64,000 nt of DNA, from assembly GCA_016716405.1 (NCBI GenBank), contig JADJWK010000004.1, positions 682,001-746,000 on the forward strand, in the 5' to 3' direction. Position 1 is the first letter of the stretch. Each line of letters starts with the position of its first letter. Made by a program: the position numbers and the translations under genes. The notes beneath the pieces were generated by a model that was not told where the DNA came from, made no database searches, and was given only the letters and a program-made list of their open reading frames with translations. Of the stretch, positions 44,181-52,790 are shown piece after piece. The DNA is from Candidatus Melainabacteria bacterium. Lineage in GTDB: Bacteria > Cyanobacteriota > Vampirovibrionia > Obscuribacterales > Obscuribacteraceae.

Positions 44181-44762
44181 CTACCAGCGCAAGAGATTGA
44201 ATTTGTTCATGTCCACGGTCTGGGTAGTGCGATAGACCGACAGGACGATAGCCAGCCCGACCGCAGCCTCGGCAGCCGCGACTGTGAGGATGAAGATGGC
44301 GAAGAGCTGCCCTTTCACGGCTCCGGGATCGATATAGCGGGCAAAAGCGATCAGGTTGAGATTGACGGCGTTGAGCATGAGCTCGATGGACATCAGCACG
44401 CGCACTGCATTGCGGGAGCGGACCATGCCATACATGCCGATGGCGAAAAGCAGGGCGCTGAGCGTCAGATAGCGAACCAGGGGCTCCTGCCCGAGGGTGA
44501 GAAGCACAAAAGAGCCCACCGAGCCTACCGCCAGGCACCCCAGGGCCGAGGCGCCGAAAACATAGTGGAAGATGAGGCCGGCTGCGGTGATTCCGAAGAA
44601 CATCGTGGCATCGAGATCGCCTTTCATGATCGACTGGTTGCCATCGACATTGGTGCTCTGCCCGAGAAGGAAGAAAACACATATGACGACTAAGCAGGCA
44701 TAGACGAATGTCCATACGAACTTCGTCATTGCCGGTTTGGATTCGCTCAGCTCAGATTGCAC
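44181..44762 (-). CDS. nuoK: NADH-quinone oxidoreductase subunit K with N-terminal extension
   Basis: The NuoK core is residues about 95-193, with the membrane glutamates Glu127 (MSIELMLNAVN) and Glu165 (AAAEAAVGLAI) that matter for proton pumping. About 95 extra residues precede it, with spans near 14-34, 54-70 and 72-90. NuoK alone is about 100 residues in other bacteria. The GTG at 44762 is preceded by AGAGGA at ideal spacing; an ATG at 44729 lacks one. The extension retains some similarity to NuoJ-like hydrophobic segments, so a degenerate duplication is possible. It is last in the nuo cluster; the expected nuoL, M and N do not follow. Confidence 0.9.
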   Translation of the reverse strand: MQSELSESKPAMTKFVWTFVYACLVVICVFFLLGQSTNVDGNQSIMKGDLDATMFFGITAAGLIFHYVFGASALGCLAVGSVGSFVLLTLGQEPLVRYLTLSALLFAIGMYGMVRSRNAVRVLMSIELMLNAVNLNLIAFARYIDPGAVKGQLFAIFILTVAAAEAAVGLAIVLSVYRTTQTVDMNKFNLLRW

Positions 44763-44783
44763 TTTTCTATCCTCTTGGTAGTC

Positions 44784-45383
44784 TCAGTCTGTGGTCTCGA
44801 TCTCGCCGCCGGTGCTCTTGCGCTCGGCTTTGGCGAGCATGATGGCGCCGATCAGGGCGGCCAGAAGAAGCACCGATGCGAATTCGAAGGGCAAAGAATA
44901 ATTGGTGGTCAGGGCCTCGCCCAGGACCTTGAGATTATCCGGACTGACAGCTTCATCGGTGACATTCCAGCCTTCCGAGCGCACCGCCAGGTAGAGAGTA
45001 AAGAAGCTGAACCAGCCGACCAACGCCGGGAAAGCTCCCTTGATCGCGTCCATCAGGGCAAATAGAGGCGCTCTTTCCCCGGTGGGCTCCTCGGTCTCTT
45101 TCTCGAGCCTCGGATTGGTGAGCATGAGAGCGATGACCACCACCAGGGTGATACCCACGGCATAGATCATGATCTGGGCGAGAGCCAGGAACTGCGCTTG
45201 CAACATCAGGAAAAGCAGAGATATGCCGCCGAACACACCGATGAGCACGAAGCCGGCTCGAATCACGTTGCGATCGGCAATGACGCCCAGAGAAAGACAG
45301 ATAGCCACGATGGCGACAGCGTAGAAGGCGATCGTCTCGGTTGCTTGAAAGGTGACCAGATCCTGTACGTTTAGAATATTCAT
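44784..45383 (-). CDS. nuoJ: NADH-quinone oxidoreductase subunit J
   Basis: A 199-residue polytopic membrane subunit with the typical FVLIGVFGGISLLFLMLQAQFL and IMIYAVGITLVVVIALMLTNPR segments of NuoJ, including the conserved Tyr and Val of the pi-bulge helix. Later spans lie near 105-125 and 155-180. AGGTGAG precedes the ATG. It is nine bases after the nuoI stop and 21 before nuoK. Confidence 0.95.
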   Translation of the reverse strand: MNILNVQDLVTFQATETIAFYAVAIVAICLSLGVIADRNVIRAGFVLIGVFGGISLLFLMLQAQFLALAQIMIYAVGITLVVVIALMLTNPRLEKETEEPTGERAPLFALMDAIKGAFPALVGWFSFFTLYLAVRSEGWNVTDEAVSPDNLKVLGEALTTNYSLPFEFASVLLLAALIGAIMLAKAERKSTGGEIETTD

Positions 45384-45391
45384 TCGCTCAC

Positions 45392-46219
45392 CTACTCTTT
45401 CTTGTCTTCATCGGCTTCGGGCTTACCTTCGTCCTTTTTTCCTTCGTCCTTCTTTCCTTCTTCCTTGTCGTTCTCGACTCCGGCAGCGGCAGGCTTTTCT
45501 TCTCCGGCTTCAGCCCTGGTCTCTGGTTTAGCGTCTTCAGGCTTGGCTTCGGCCTTGGCACCTTCCGGCTTGGCTTCAGCCTTGGCGCCTTCAGGCTTGG
45601 CTTGGGTCTTGGCGCCTTCCGGTGCGGCCTTGGCGCCTTCCGGTGCAGCCTTGGCGCCTTCAGGCTTGGCTTGAGCCTTAGCACCTTCCGGTGCAGCCTT
45701 GGCGCCGGCAGGAGCGGCCGGTTTGGCCGGCTTCGGCTTGGGCAGGGGCATCTCTTTGGCTTCGAAATAAAAGCCCGACTCTTCCTTGGTGAGGGTGAGT
45801 CGCTTCAGATCGTAAATCAGTGATTCGCGACTGTAATCGCTCATCTCGAAATCATTCGTATTGATGATGCAATTGGTGGGGCAGACTTCGGTGCAGAGAC
45901 CGCAGAACATACAGAGTCCGTGGTCGATCTTGAAATCGATGAGCTCGAGCTTATTGGTCTCGGGACTCTTGTGAGCGGTGATCTCGATACACTTGTCAGG
46001 GCAGACCCGCTCGCACTGCCGGCAGGAGATACACAGGTGATCGCCGGACTCGGGGTTGACGGTGAGGGCCAGACGACCTCTGAAATGAGGTGGCAGATGA
46101 GGCACCGCCTCTGGGAACTCCTGGGTCGTCGGCTCCTTGAAGGAGTGCCCGAAAACAGTCATGAGACCGTCGCCGATCCTCTTGAAACTATCAACCGCTC
46201 TTTCTATGAGATTAGCCAT
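45392..46219 (-). CDS. nuoI: NADH-quinone oxidoreductase subunit I with repetitive tail
   Basis: An iron-sulfur subunit carrying electrons to N2. Two [4Fe-4S] motifs: Cys63, 66, 69, 73 (CISCRQCERVCP) and Cys103, 106, 109, 113 (CMFCGLCTEVCP). The ATG at 46219 overlaps the nuoH end by eight bases and begins MANLIERAVDSF, normal for NuoI. After about residue 160 comes a 115-residue tail made of PEGAK/AEAKPEGAK repeats and a KKDEG stretch, absent from ordinary NuoI (about 165-180 residues). The tail would lie on the cytoplasmic side. Confidence 0.96.
   Translation of the reverse strand: MANLIERAVDSFKRIGDGLMTVFGHSFKEPTTQEFPEAVPHLPPHFRGRLALTVNPESGDHLCISCRQCERVCPDKCIEITAHKSPETNKLELIDFKIDHGLCMFCGLCTEVCPTNCIINTNDFEMSDYSRESLIYDLKRLTLTKEESGFYFEAKEMPLPKPKPAKPAAPAGAKAAPEGAKAQAKPEGAKAAPEGAKAAPEGAKTQAKPEGAKAEAKPEGAKAEAKPEDAKPETRAEAGEEKPAAAGVENDKEEGKKDEGKKDEGKPEADEDKKE
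45515..45703 (-). repeat. repeat encoding the nuoI Ala-Lys-Pro-Glu tail
   Basis: Units of 15-24 bases (the plus strand reads ggcgccttccgg/ggcttggcttc) encode repeated PEGAK motifs. Variation in unit number between relatives is likely. Confidence 0.9.
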
Positions 46220-47609
46220 GACATACCACCGCGACTCTGGCGAAAACAACCACTACGAAAGCAATGAGCGACAGGGGAATGAGACGCTTCCAGCCGAAAT
46301 CCATGAGCTGGTCGATCCGGAATCGAGGAAGGGTTCCCCTGACGAGAATTGCAAAGAAAACTATGCTGTAGACCTTGATAATCACCCATACTGCTGCCCA
46401 GAAAGTCGTGGGATCGACAATCTGCAGATTGATCAGACCTCCGAAAACTCCCGCAAGCAAAGCAGAGAGCTCGTGCATGATCGGGTTGTCCAGGAGATAA
46501 GCGGGAATTATATTGTCGCCGCCACCCAGGAACATGACCGTGGCGATACTGGCCACCACGAAGAGATTGGTGAATTCAGCCAGGAAGAAGATGGCGAATT
46601 TTATGCCGCTGTACTCGGTGTTATAGCCGCTGACCAGCTCGCTTTCCGCTTCGGGAAGATCGAAGGGGATACGATTGATCTCAGCGCAGGCTCCGGTGAG
46701 ATAAAGGCCGAAGAGAATGAGAGTAGCGATGGCCAGCACCACCGCTGCAGCCGCCGACCAGAAACCGTGGGGGTAGTATTGAGCGAGTATGCCCTCGGTA
46801 CTCGCGCCGCTGAGAAAAGCGGCCAGATACTTGTCGAGACCTGTGAGGGCGCCGCCGCCGAAGAGATTCCAGTTCAGGAAACCACCGTGCTGCTGATTGG
46901 CAATCTGCACCACATCCAGGGTACCGGCAAGCAGGCAGACCGTTACTATCGACAGGACCAGAGGAATCTCGTAGCTGATCGCCTGGGCGGCGCTTCTCAG
47001 TCCGCCTACCAGCGAATACTTGTTGTTGCTCGACCAGCCCGCCATCACCAGCGCCACCACCGGCACAGACGCCGATGCCAGGACATAGAAGATACCGGTG
47101 GGCACATTGGCTATCTGGAAAAGAGCGTGGTTATTGGTGACTGCAGCCAGAAGCGGCAGAGCTCCGAAGATTGAAGGAGCGAAAAAGATGATCGGCGCCA
47201 GGGTGAACATGACGGCGTCGGCGCCACGGGGCGTGATGTCTTCTTTGAAGAGGAGCTTGAGGGCATCGGCGAAAGTCTGGGCGAGACCATCCAGAAGGGT
47301 TCGGTTCGGTCCTTTCCTGACCGTGAATATAGCCAGGGCGCGACGCTCGAAAAGAACCATGAACATGGCGTTGATAGGAATGAAGACCATGATCGAGACT
47401 ACCGGGGTGAGAAAACGGCAGAGGTCTGCCACGAACATCACCCAGGGGGGAGCCACGGCATCACCGAGCATAGCCGGCAGTCGCTCCACCAGGATCCAGG
47501 GAAGAGCGATCCCCACGAGCCAGCAGGCACCCCATACCGGCACGAATATGAGAGCGAGCCAGACCATCACTAGCCGGCTGAGTTTAAGGATTTCTGGTAA
47601 GTTTGTCAT
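46212..47609 (-). CDS. nuoH: NADH-quinone oxidoreductase subunit H
   Basis: The quinone-site membrane subunit. It has ERRALAIFTVRKGPNR, GGLRSAAQAISYEIPL, NRIPFDLPEAESELVSGYNTEYSG and the C-terminal RGTLPRFRIDQLMDFGWK, all family hallmarks. The 465 residues exceed the usual 330-430 owing to an N-terminal extension of about 50 residues with an extra span and a loop around GGGALTGLDKYLAAFLSGAS. It is 15 bases after the nuoD stop and overlaps nuoI. Confidence 0.96.
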   Translation of the reverse strand: MTNLPEILKLSRLVMVWLALIFVPVWGACWLVGIALPWILVERLPAMLGDAVAPPWVMFVADLCRFLTPVVSIMVFIPINAMFMVLFERRALAIFTVRKGPNRTLLDGLAQTFADALKLLFKEDITPRGADAVMFTLAPIIFFAPSIFGALPLLAAVTNNHALFQIANVPTGIFYVLASASVPVVALVMAGWSSNNKYSLVGGLRSAAQAISYEIPLVLSIVTVCLLAGTLDVVQIANQQHGGFLNWNLFGGGALTGLDKYLAAFLSGASTEGILAQYYPHGFWSAAAAVVLAIATLILFGLYLTGACAEINRIPFDLPEAESELVSGYNTEYSGIKFAIFFLAEFTNLFVVASIATVMFLGGGDNIIPAYLLDNPIMHELSALLAGVFGGLINLQIVDPTTFWAAVWVIIKVYSIVFFAILVRGTLPRFRIDQLMDFGWKRLIPLSLIAFVVVVFARVAVVCHG

Positions 47610-47624
47610 CGTTTTTTCGTCACC

Positions 47625-48764
47625 CTAGCGGTCCACGTCAGGAAGAATCACATCGATCGAACCGAAGATTGCCATCACGTCGGCTATGGGATGCCCGACT
47701 AGAAGAGCGGGCAAAATGGAGAGATTGCAGAATGACGGATTACGCCATTTGATCCTGACTGCCTTGTCCGAGCCGTTCGAGATTATGTAGCAACCAAGAA
47801 TGCCGCGGGGGGACTCGATTGCCGAAAAGCCTTCCCCTGCTTTCACCCGCAGACCGGCATTCTGCTTCTTGGCCATGATCTCCCCGCCTTCGGGAATCAT
47901 GTCGAGAATCTGCTTGATGATCTCGTTGCTCTCGCGCATTTCTCGGACACGAAGGATATAGCGATCCCAGGTGTCGCCGCCTTCGGGCTTGTCGAGCCAG
48001 TGGACTTTGAAATCGAGCTTGGGATAGATCGAATACGGCTTGCGGCGGCGCAAATCGAAATCGGTGCCCGAGGCGCGCAGAGAGGGACCGGTGACCCCGT
48101 AGTCCTGACCGAGCTTCAGGGGAAGAACCCCGACACCCTTGGTGCGCTTCAAGAAGATTGGATTCTCGGTGACGATGGCCTCGTACTCGTCCACACGATC
48201 CGGGAACTCCCTGGTGAACTCGCGCAGGCGGCGGAACCAGTCCGGTTTGGGATCCCTCTGCACGCCGCCTATCCGGATATAGTTGAACATCATGCGCTGG
48301 CCGGCAATCTCCTCGAAAAGATCGAGAAGCTTCTCCCGCTCCCGGAAAGGATAGAAAGGAAAGCCGAACATGGCGCCGAGGTCGATCAGATAAGTCCCGA
48401 GCCAGAGCAGGTGAGAAGAGATACGATTCATCTCCGACACCAGGACCCGGAGATACTCGGCTCTCTCGGGAACTTCGCATTCATCGATCACTTCGGCAGC
48501 CCGGGCCATGGCCCAGGAAGTGTGCATTCCGGAGAGATAGTCGACCCGATCGATGAGAGCCTGGTACTGGAACCAGGTGCGGTTCTGTCCCTGCCATTCC
48601 TGGGCTCTATGCAGGTGACCGAGGACCGGCTCGGCATGTTTGACGAACTCGCCGTCCAGGGTGAGAATCAACCTGAGAACGCCGTGGGTCGCCGGGTGCT
48701 GCGGACCCATATTGATGATCATCTCATCGGTTTTCAAATCTTGTTCTTTTACTTCGGCGGTCAT
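47625..48764 (-). CDS. nuoD: NADH-quinone oxidoreductase subunit D
   Basis: The 49-kDa subunit lining the quinone cavity. It has MGPQHPATHGVLRL, DRVDYLSGMH (the quinone-contacting Tyr is present), SEMNRISSHLLWLG, RIGGVQRD and the C-terminal FGSIDVILPDVDR. The segment normally reading IGYLHRGxEK is LGHLHRAQEWQG here, a divergence at a conserved stretch. 379 residues, AGGTAG before the ATG. It is separate from nuoC, unlike the fused nuoCD of E. coli. Confidence 0.96.
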   Translation of the reverse strand: MTAEVKEQDLKTDEMIINMGPQHPATHGVLRLILTLDGEFVKHAEPVLGHLHRAQEWQGQNRTWFQYQALIDRVDYLSGMHTSWAMARAAEVIDECEVPERAEYLRVLVSEMNRISSHLLWLGTYLIDLGAMFGFPFYPFREREKLLDLFEEIAGQRMMFNYIRIGGVQRDPKPDWFRRLREFTREFPDRVDEYEAIVTENPIFLKRTKGVGVLPLKLGQDYGVTGPSLRASGTDFDLRRRKPYSIYPKLDFKVHWLDKPEGGDTWDRYILRVREMRESNEIIKQILDMIPEGGEIMAKKQNAGLRVKAGEGFSAIESPRGILGCYIISNGSDKAVRIKWRNPSFCNLSILPALLVGHPIADVMAIFGSIDVILPDVDR

Positions 48765-48782
48765 TGGTCTACCTGCGCTTGT

Positions 48783-49334
48783 CTATCGGAAAGACTTGGG
48801 GTTCTTGTCGTTGAGAGCGTCGATGGGCTGACGGTAATCCAGGCGGAGAGGATGCCCTTCCCAGTCCCAGGGATTGAGAATACGGCGCGGGTAAGGGTGA
48901 CCCAGATACTTGATGCCGACCAGGTCATAAGTCTCTCTCTCATGCCAGTTGGCGGCATTCCAGAAAGTGGAGAGGCTGGGCACCATGGGAAGCTCGCCCT
49001 CTTTGATCTCGCTCTTGGGAATCTTTACTTTCACGGTGAGCTGATTGTCGTTCTCATACGACCAGAGCGTGTAGATCGATTCGAACGAATCTCCCTGATC
49101 GACACCGGAAACCGCCACCAGCAAGTCCAGACAGGTCTCGTCACCGCTGCGAAGGAGCTTCAGGGAGCGCTGCAAGTCTTCGGCAGCAAGCTCGATCACT
49201 TCATGACCGCTGGCTGCATCCGGCAGGCGCTTGCTGTCGATCCCGTGGTCCTTGAGGAACTGACCGCAGGGACCTGGCGGAGGCGGAGCTTCAGGCTCGG
49301 ATGGTGCAGCTGCTTTCTCTTTGTCGTCGCTCAT
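48783..49334 (-). CDS. nuoC: NADH-quinone oxidoreductase subunit C
   Basis: 183 residues, the 30-kDa subunit. The family segment TFWNAANWHERETYDLVGIKYLGHPYPRRIL(N) is recognisable, followed by WDWEGHPLRLDY. The N-terminus is Ala/Pro/Glu-rich and longer than usual. Its start overlaps the nuoB stop by four bases. Confidence 0.95.
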   Translation of the reverse strand: MSDDKEKAAAPSEPEAPPPPGPCGQFLKDHGIDSKRLPDAASGHEVIELAAEDLQRSLKLLRSGDETCLDLLVAVSGVDQGDSFESIYTLWSYENDNQLTVKVKIPKSEIKEGELPMVPSLSTFWNAANWHERETYDLVGIKYLGHPYPRRILNPWDWEGHPLRLDYRQPIDALNDKNPKSFR

Positions 49335-50038
49335 TTATCTGATCCTTGCATATCCGGCTGCGTATCCAGCAGCATCTCCAGCTTGACCTCTTCGATCAGG
49401 TCTTCCATGGGCAATCCCGTATCATAATCGACATAGCGCACCGCCCTCTGCTTGTAGAGCCCGGCCGCGCGGCTGGCATAATTCTCGGCACGGATCTTCT
49501 CCTGGAGCTTCAGGAGAGCATCGAGTATTCCTTCGGGACGGGGGGGGCATCCAGGCAGATAGACATCCACCGGGATGATCCGGTCGACACCCTGCACTAC
49601 CGAATAAGAGTCGTTGAACATGCCGCCGGTTACGGTGCAGGCACCCATGGCGATCACATACTTGGGCTCCGGGAGCTGCTCGTAGAGGGTGATCAGGGCT
49701 GGAGCCATTTTCCTTGTAATCGTGCCGGCGGTGAGAATCAGATCCGCCTGCCTGGGAGTGGCGCGAAAGACCTCGGATCCGAAACGAGAGATGTCGTATT
49801 TGGACATCCCCACATGCATCATTTCTATGGCGCAACAGGAGGTGCCGAAAGTGAGAGGCCAGACAGCCCGGGAGCGAGCCCAGTTAGCCACAGGGCTTAT
49901 GAAGAAGGAGAGGAACTCGGTAAAAGCGCTCACCGAAGTCAGGGTGACGGTGTCTCTCAGCTCTTCAGGCACAGCCAGAGAGAAGGCAGAGGTCGAGAGA
50001 CCTTCAGTCATGATTTTTTCGTTTTCCGAAGCAGTCAT
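49331..50038 (-). CDS. nuoB: NADH-quinone oxidoreductase subunit B
   Basis: Carries the terminal cluster N2. Four ligands are visible: Cys68-Cys69 (TFGTSCCAIEMM), Cys134 (MGACTVTGGMF) and Cys164 (LPGCPPRPE). The ATG at 50038, four bases after the nuoA stop and with GGGAG upstream, is preferred to the longer frame that would overlap nuoA by over 50 bases. 235 residues with a C-terminal extension of about 40 residues rich in Asp and Glu. Confidence 0.96.
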   Translation of the reverse strand: MTASENEKIMTEGLSTSAFSLAVPEELRDTVTLTSVSAFTEFLSFFISPVANWARSRAVWPLTFGTSCCAIEMMHVGMSKYDISRFGSEVFRATPRQADLILTAGTITRKMAPALITLYEQLPEPKYVIAMGACTVTGGMFNDSYSVVQGVDRIIPVDVYLPGCPPRPEGILDALLKLQEKIRAENYASRAAGLYKQRAVRYVDYDTGLPMEDLIEEVKLEMLLDTQPDMQGSDK

Positions 50039-50042
50039 TTGA

Positions 50043-50441
50043 TCACTCCCACTCGAGGGCGCCTTTCTTCCAGGCATAAGCAAGCCCGAAAGCAAGAATC
50101 ACGAGGAACACGGTGATTTCGACGGGTCCGAGCCACCAGGCGCCTTCGCCGAAGACCCTGGGCAGGTTGTCCGTAGCCAGTGCCCAGGGGATGATAAAGA
50201 TGATCTCGATGTCGAAAAGGATGAAGAGCAGCGCATACAGGTAGTACCTGATGTCGAACTGGACCAGAGCCTCTTGAATCGGCTTCATACCGCATTCATA
50301 AGGCTGGGTCTTGACTGGGTTGGGGGTGTGATAACCGAGCAGCAGCTGCAGGACCCAGGCAAGGAGAATCATTCCAAGGGCCGGAAGGGCGAAGCCGATA
50401 ATCACGAATAGGAAAATTTGAGTAATCTGCAGTTCATACAT
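50043..50441 (-). CDS. nuoA: NADH-quinone oxidoreductase subunit A
   Basis: The first gene of the cluster. Three membrane spans with the conserved PYECGMKP loop, the FDIRYYLYALLFILFDIEIIFIIPWA helix and a final span. Starts are possible at ATG 50441 or GTG 50474, neither with a clear ribosome site; the shorter one matches the family's N-terminus. It heads a nuoABCDHIJK order lacking the NADH-input genes. Confidence 0.95.
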   Translation of the reverse strand: MYELQITQIFLFVIIGFALPALGMILLAWVLQLLLGYHTPNPVKTQPYECGMKPIQEALVQFDIRYYLYALLFILFDIEIIFIIPWALATDNLPRVFGEGAWWLGPVEITVFLVILAFGLAYAWKKGALEWE

Positions 50442-50883
50442 GCTGGCTACCAGAGGGTTCGGTTGTGTAAGCACGTCGGCTGTCAGCCGAACTAGAGTAA
50501 GAATACCAGGGTAGGCACCAAGCAGTGCCGGTACTAGATTATAGCCAGGTAACCTGGAGAGCGACGCACCAGCTCTGGTGTTCCCCCACCGCCGGACAAG
50601 CCTCTTTTACTGACAACCGCCCCTTCGAAGAAGCGCTCTGGCGGCTCTCGGAACACAGAGCGGGCCGGCTCGCCGAGATTATCGAAATTTAGTTTTAAAT
50701 CCTTATCGACGTTCATACTTTGTATCCCGACAGGGGGTGAAACAATGGTTAACAAAATGGCGCAAACCAACTGCATTACTGTATCTTGCAGGTGTAGCCG
50801 AGTTATAAAGTGGGACCAGGAAATTGAAAAGCGGAGTTTCATTCAAGACAGTCGCAACCTGCAACGTTCAGGGCGAAATCATC
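50442..50883. other. intergenic region between nuoA and rnc
   Basis: About 440 bases holding the divergent promoters of the nuo cluster and rnc. A minus-strand open frame within (50534-50842) has no family resemblance or good start and is probably spurious. I see no RNA structure or confident promoter boxes. Confidence 0.5.
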
Positions 50884-51585
50884 ATGGAGCTGGAATTACC
50901 TCATAAGCGCCTTAAAGACCTCGATACTCTCTGCGCCAGCCTGGGTCTCAACTGCGGCAAGATGGGACTGATCAATGAAGCCCTCACTCACAGCTCCTAC
51001 TCCGCCGAGAATCCCGGCTATAGCAATTACGAAAAGCTCGAGTTCTTCGGCGACGCAGTTCTCAAATTTGTCGTAAGCGAATATCTTCTCGACCGATTCC
51101 CCGAATATATGGAAGGCCAGCTCACCGAGATCCGGGCGGTTCTGGTGAGCGACAAGGTCCTGGCCGAGATCGCCCGGGACCTCGGTCTCGATCGTTATAT
51201 ATTGCTCGGCAAGCAAGTGCAGATGAGACCGTCGATCATGGCCGACAGCCTGGAAGCCCTCATTGGCGCCGTCTATCAGGACCAGGGACTCTTCCAGGTG
51301 CAGAATCTCATCGTCCGCCTCTTCGGCAGCCATGCCACTTCAATCGACAGGGACGAGATAAAGGACAACTACAAAGCCCAACTCCAGGAATACACCCAGG
51401 CCCGGGCCCAGGGGCTGCCCGCCTATACGGTTCTGCATTCGGAAGGACCGGCTCATGAACCTACCTACACCATCGCAGTCAGCATCGCCGGCGACGCCAT
51501 AGCCACAGGAACCGGTGGATCCAAGAAGCAAGCCGAGCAAGAGGCCGCCAAAAATGCCCTGGCCAGGCTGACAGAAAGAGACTGA
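50884..51585 (+). CDS. rnc: ribonuclease III
   Basis: Cleaves double-stranded RNA in rRNA and mRNA processing. The signature is NYEKLEFFGDAVLKFVV with catalytic Glu/Asp, and the second acidic pair lies in ADSLEALIGAVY. The C-terminal dsRNA-binding domain starts near residue 160 (DNYKAQLQEYTQ) and ends GGSKKQAEQEAAKNAL. The ATG at 50884 gives 233 residues in line with the family; the frame is open to a TTG at 50824 with a weak AGGA. It converges with the gene at 51669 over a shared terminator. Confidence 0.95.
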   Translation: MELELPHKRLKDLDTLCASLGLNCGKMGLINEALTHSSYSAENPGYSNYEKLEFFGDAVLKFVVSEYLLDRFPEYMEGQLTEIRAVLVSDKVLAEIARDLGLDRYILLGKQVQMRPSIMADSLEALIGAVYQDQGLFQVQNLIVRLFGSHATSIDRDEIKDNYKAQLQEYTQARAQGLPAYTVLHSEGPAHEPTYTIAVSIAGDAIATGTGGSKKQAEQEAAKNALARLTERD

Positions 51586-51610
51586 GCCGGCCGACCGGAG
51601 AAGAAAGCAA

Positions 51611-51649
51611 AAAGCCCCCGGGCGCGATCTAAGCAATCCCGGGGGCTTT
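51611..51649. terminator. strong intrinsic terminator between convergent genes
   Basis: A perfect 12-base stem, aaagcccccggg paired with cccgggggcttt, around a 15-base loop. On the minus strand it is followed by a T5 run and fits termination of the 51669 gene. On the plus strand it has only a short T run for rnc, so it probably acts in both directions with unequal strength. Confidence 0.9.
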
Positions 51650-51668
51650 CAATCGGCTCGAAGAGCGA

Positions 51669-52325
51669 TCAGGGCACTATTGGCGGTTCCGCCGATACGG
51701 TGGACAACGGGCCTGTTGCTACCAGCCCTGGCGCGACCGTGGTGGCATCGCTGACTTGCTGTCCGGCTCTGAAGTTGGGCTTCAGGGACTGGGGCTCGGC
51801 AGTCGACTCGGATTGATTGAGGGGCTGGGCGTTGAAGTCGACTTGCTGAATCCGGGTCTCGGAGAGATCCACCGGCTCGGCCTGCGCCTGGGGCTCAACG
51901 GCTTCCTGCTTCTGAGCCTGCTCGTTGAGCTTCTCCTGCTTGACGCCCACGAAGGGAAACTTGGAGGCTACCGAGCGGTTGCGGTTCTCTTCGATAAGTT
52001 GATCGGTGATTGCCGGAAGACCGGAAGATTCGGAAAGCTTGAATGCCTGGTGCTGAAGGTTGCGGGCTTCGTGATTGGCCCTGGCGGCCTTGAACTCGGC
52101 TTCAGCCGCTTTCAAGCGAGCCCTGGCGGCGTCAACCTGTTTCTTGGCGATGTCGAGCCTTACCCTGGCGGTCTCGAGACGGTCTTTGGCCTCGTGCACC
52201 TGGGCGGCGACAGCGGTTTCGGTAGTGGGTTGGGAGACGTTGAGAGTATCGGCCCTGGCTGCTGGGAGGGTCAAGGGAAGAGCCAGAGCAAGGCTAAAGA
52301 GAGTGATTGTGTTTCTAAGATTCAT
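51669..52325 (-). CDS. exported coiled-coil protein
   Basis: 218 residues with a signal peptide (TLFSLALALPLTLPAARA, cleavage near ARA-DT). Residues about 40-95 form a strongly heptad-like helix rich in Ala, Arg, Lys and Glu (VHEAKDRLETARVRLDIAKK). The C-terminal half is Gln/Pro/Ser-rich without a domain. It resembles small periplasmic coiled-coil proteins of unknown role. GAGG lies upstream of the ATG. It stands alone, ending at the strong terminator. Confidence 0.75.
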   Translation of the reverse strand: MNLRNTITLFSLALALPLTLPAARADTLNVSQPTTETAVAAQVHEAKDRLETARVRLDIAKKQVDAARARLKAAEAEFKAARANHEARNLQHQAFKLSESSGLPAITDQLIEENRNRSVASKFPFVGVKQEKLNEQAQKQEAVEPQAQAEPVDLSETRIQQVDFNAQPLNQSESTAEPQSLKPNFRAGQQVSDATTVAPGLVATGPLSTVSAEPPIVP

Positions 52326-52695
52326 GCCATTGCCTCGAAAGAAAAGCTGCTAATACGGGTCGCAAGTTGCAAACTAAAAGCCTGTTCGGCGATCTCAGCA
52401 ATTATAAGCAAACAAAATGGCCAGGCGTTGTTTATGAAAAACCTTGCAGGGCGCGGCTATACGAGAGATCTGCGATGCCTATCCTTCCCGCGCGATTCGT
52501 AGTACTAACGTATATAATCGACAACCGGGCAGATTTCGCTGCTTCACAGAACCAGATAAGCTTGTACACATTTTTCAAACTCGCCGGAGCGGTGTCCGGG
52601 ACCGCAAACGCTCCACCCGTGGGACTTTCGCCTGGATTGCCCCCGGCCGGTCCCCGGCAGAAAAGAAAGATTCAGTAAAACCTTAAAGACTTCTC

Positions 52696-52725
52696 TTGAA
52701 GTCAAGCTGACGCTTATTCTATATT
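52696..52725 (+). promoter_or_regulatory. candidate sigma70-type promoter of rpsA
   Basis: TTGAAG (52696-52701) and TATATT (52720-52725) separated by 18 bases, each matching the consensus at four or more of six positions. It lies about 110 bases upstream of the rpsA start, leaving a long leader. Confidence 0.4.
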
Positions 52726-52737
52726 GTTGCTTCCGCT

Positions 52738-52790
52738 GGGGCGGATAGACGCCCCTGCAAACGAGCGTCCGCTCTCGTGAGGACGGCGCC
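52738..52790 (+). promoter_or_regulatory. structured rpsA leader with hairpins
   Basis: GGGGCG (52738-52743) pairs with CGCCCC (52750-52755) around GATAGA, and a second imperfect hairpin follows (gtcc ... ggac within 52766-52784). Ribosomal protein S1 controls its own translation in E. coli through leader structure, so an analogous role is plausible here but is not shown. Confidence 0.4.

Noticed and set aside
50534..50842. 102-codon minus-strand open frame between nuoA and rnc
   Set aside because: No ribosome site or family resemblance, and it overlaps the likely promoter region of two divergent genes.
52367..52678. short plus-strand open frames upstream of rpsA
   Set aside because: Overlapping frames with no good starts or conserved features; more likely leader and intergenic DNA.
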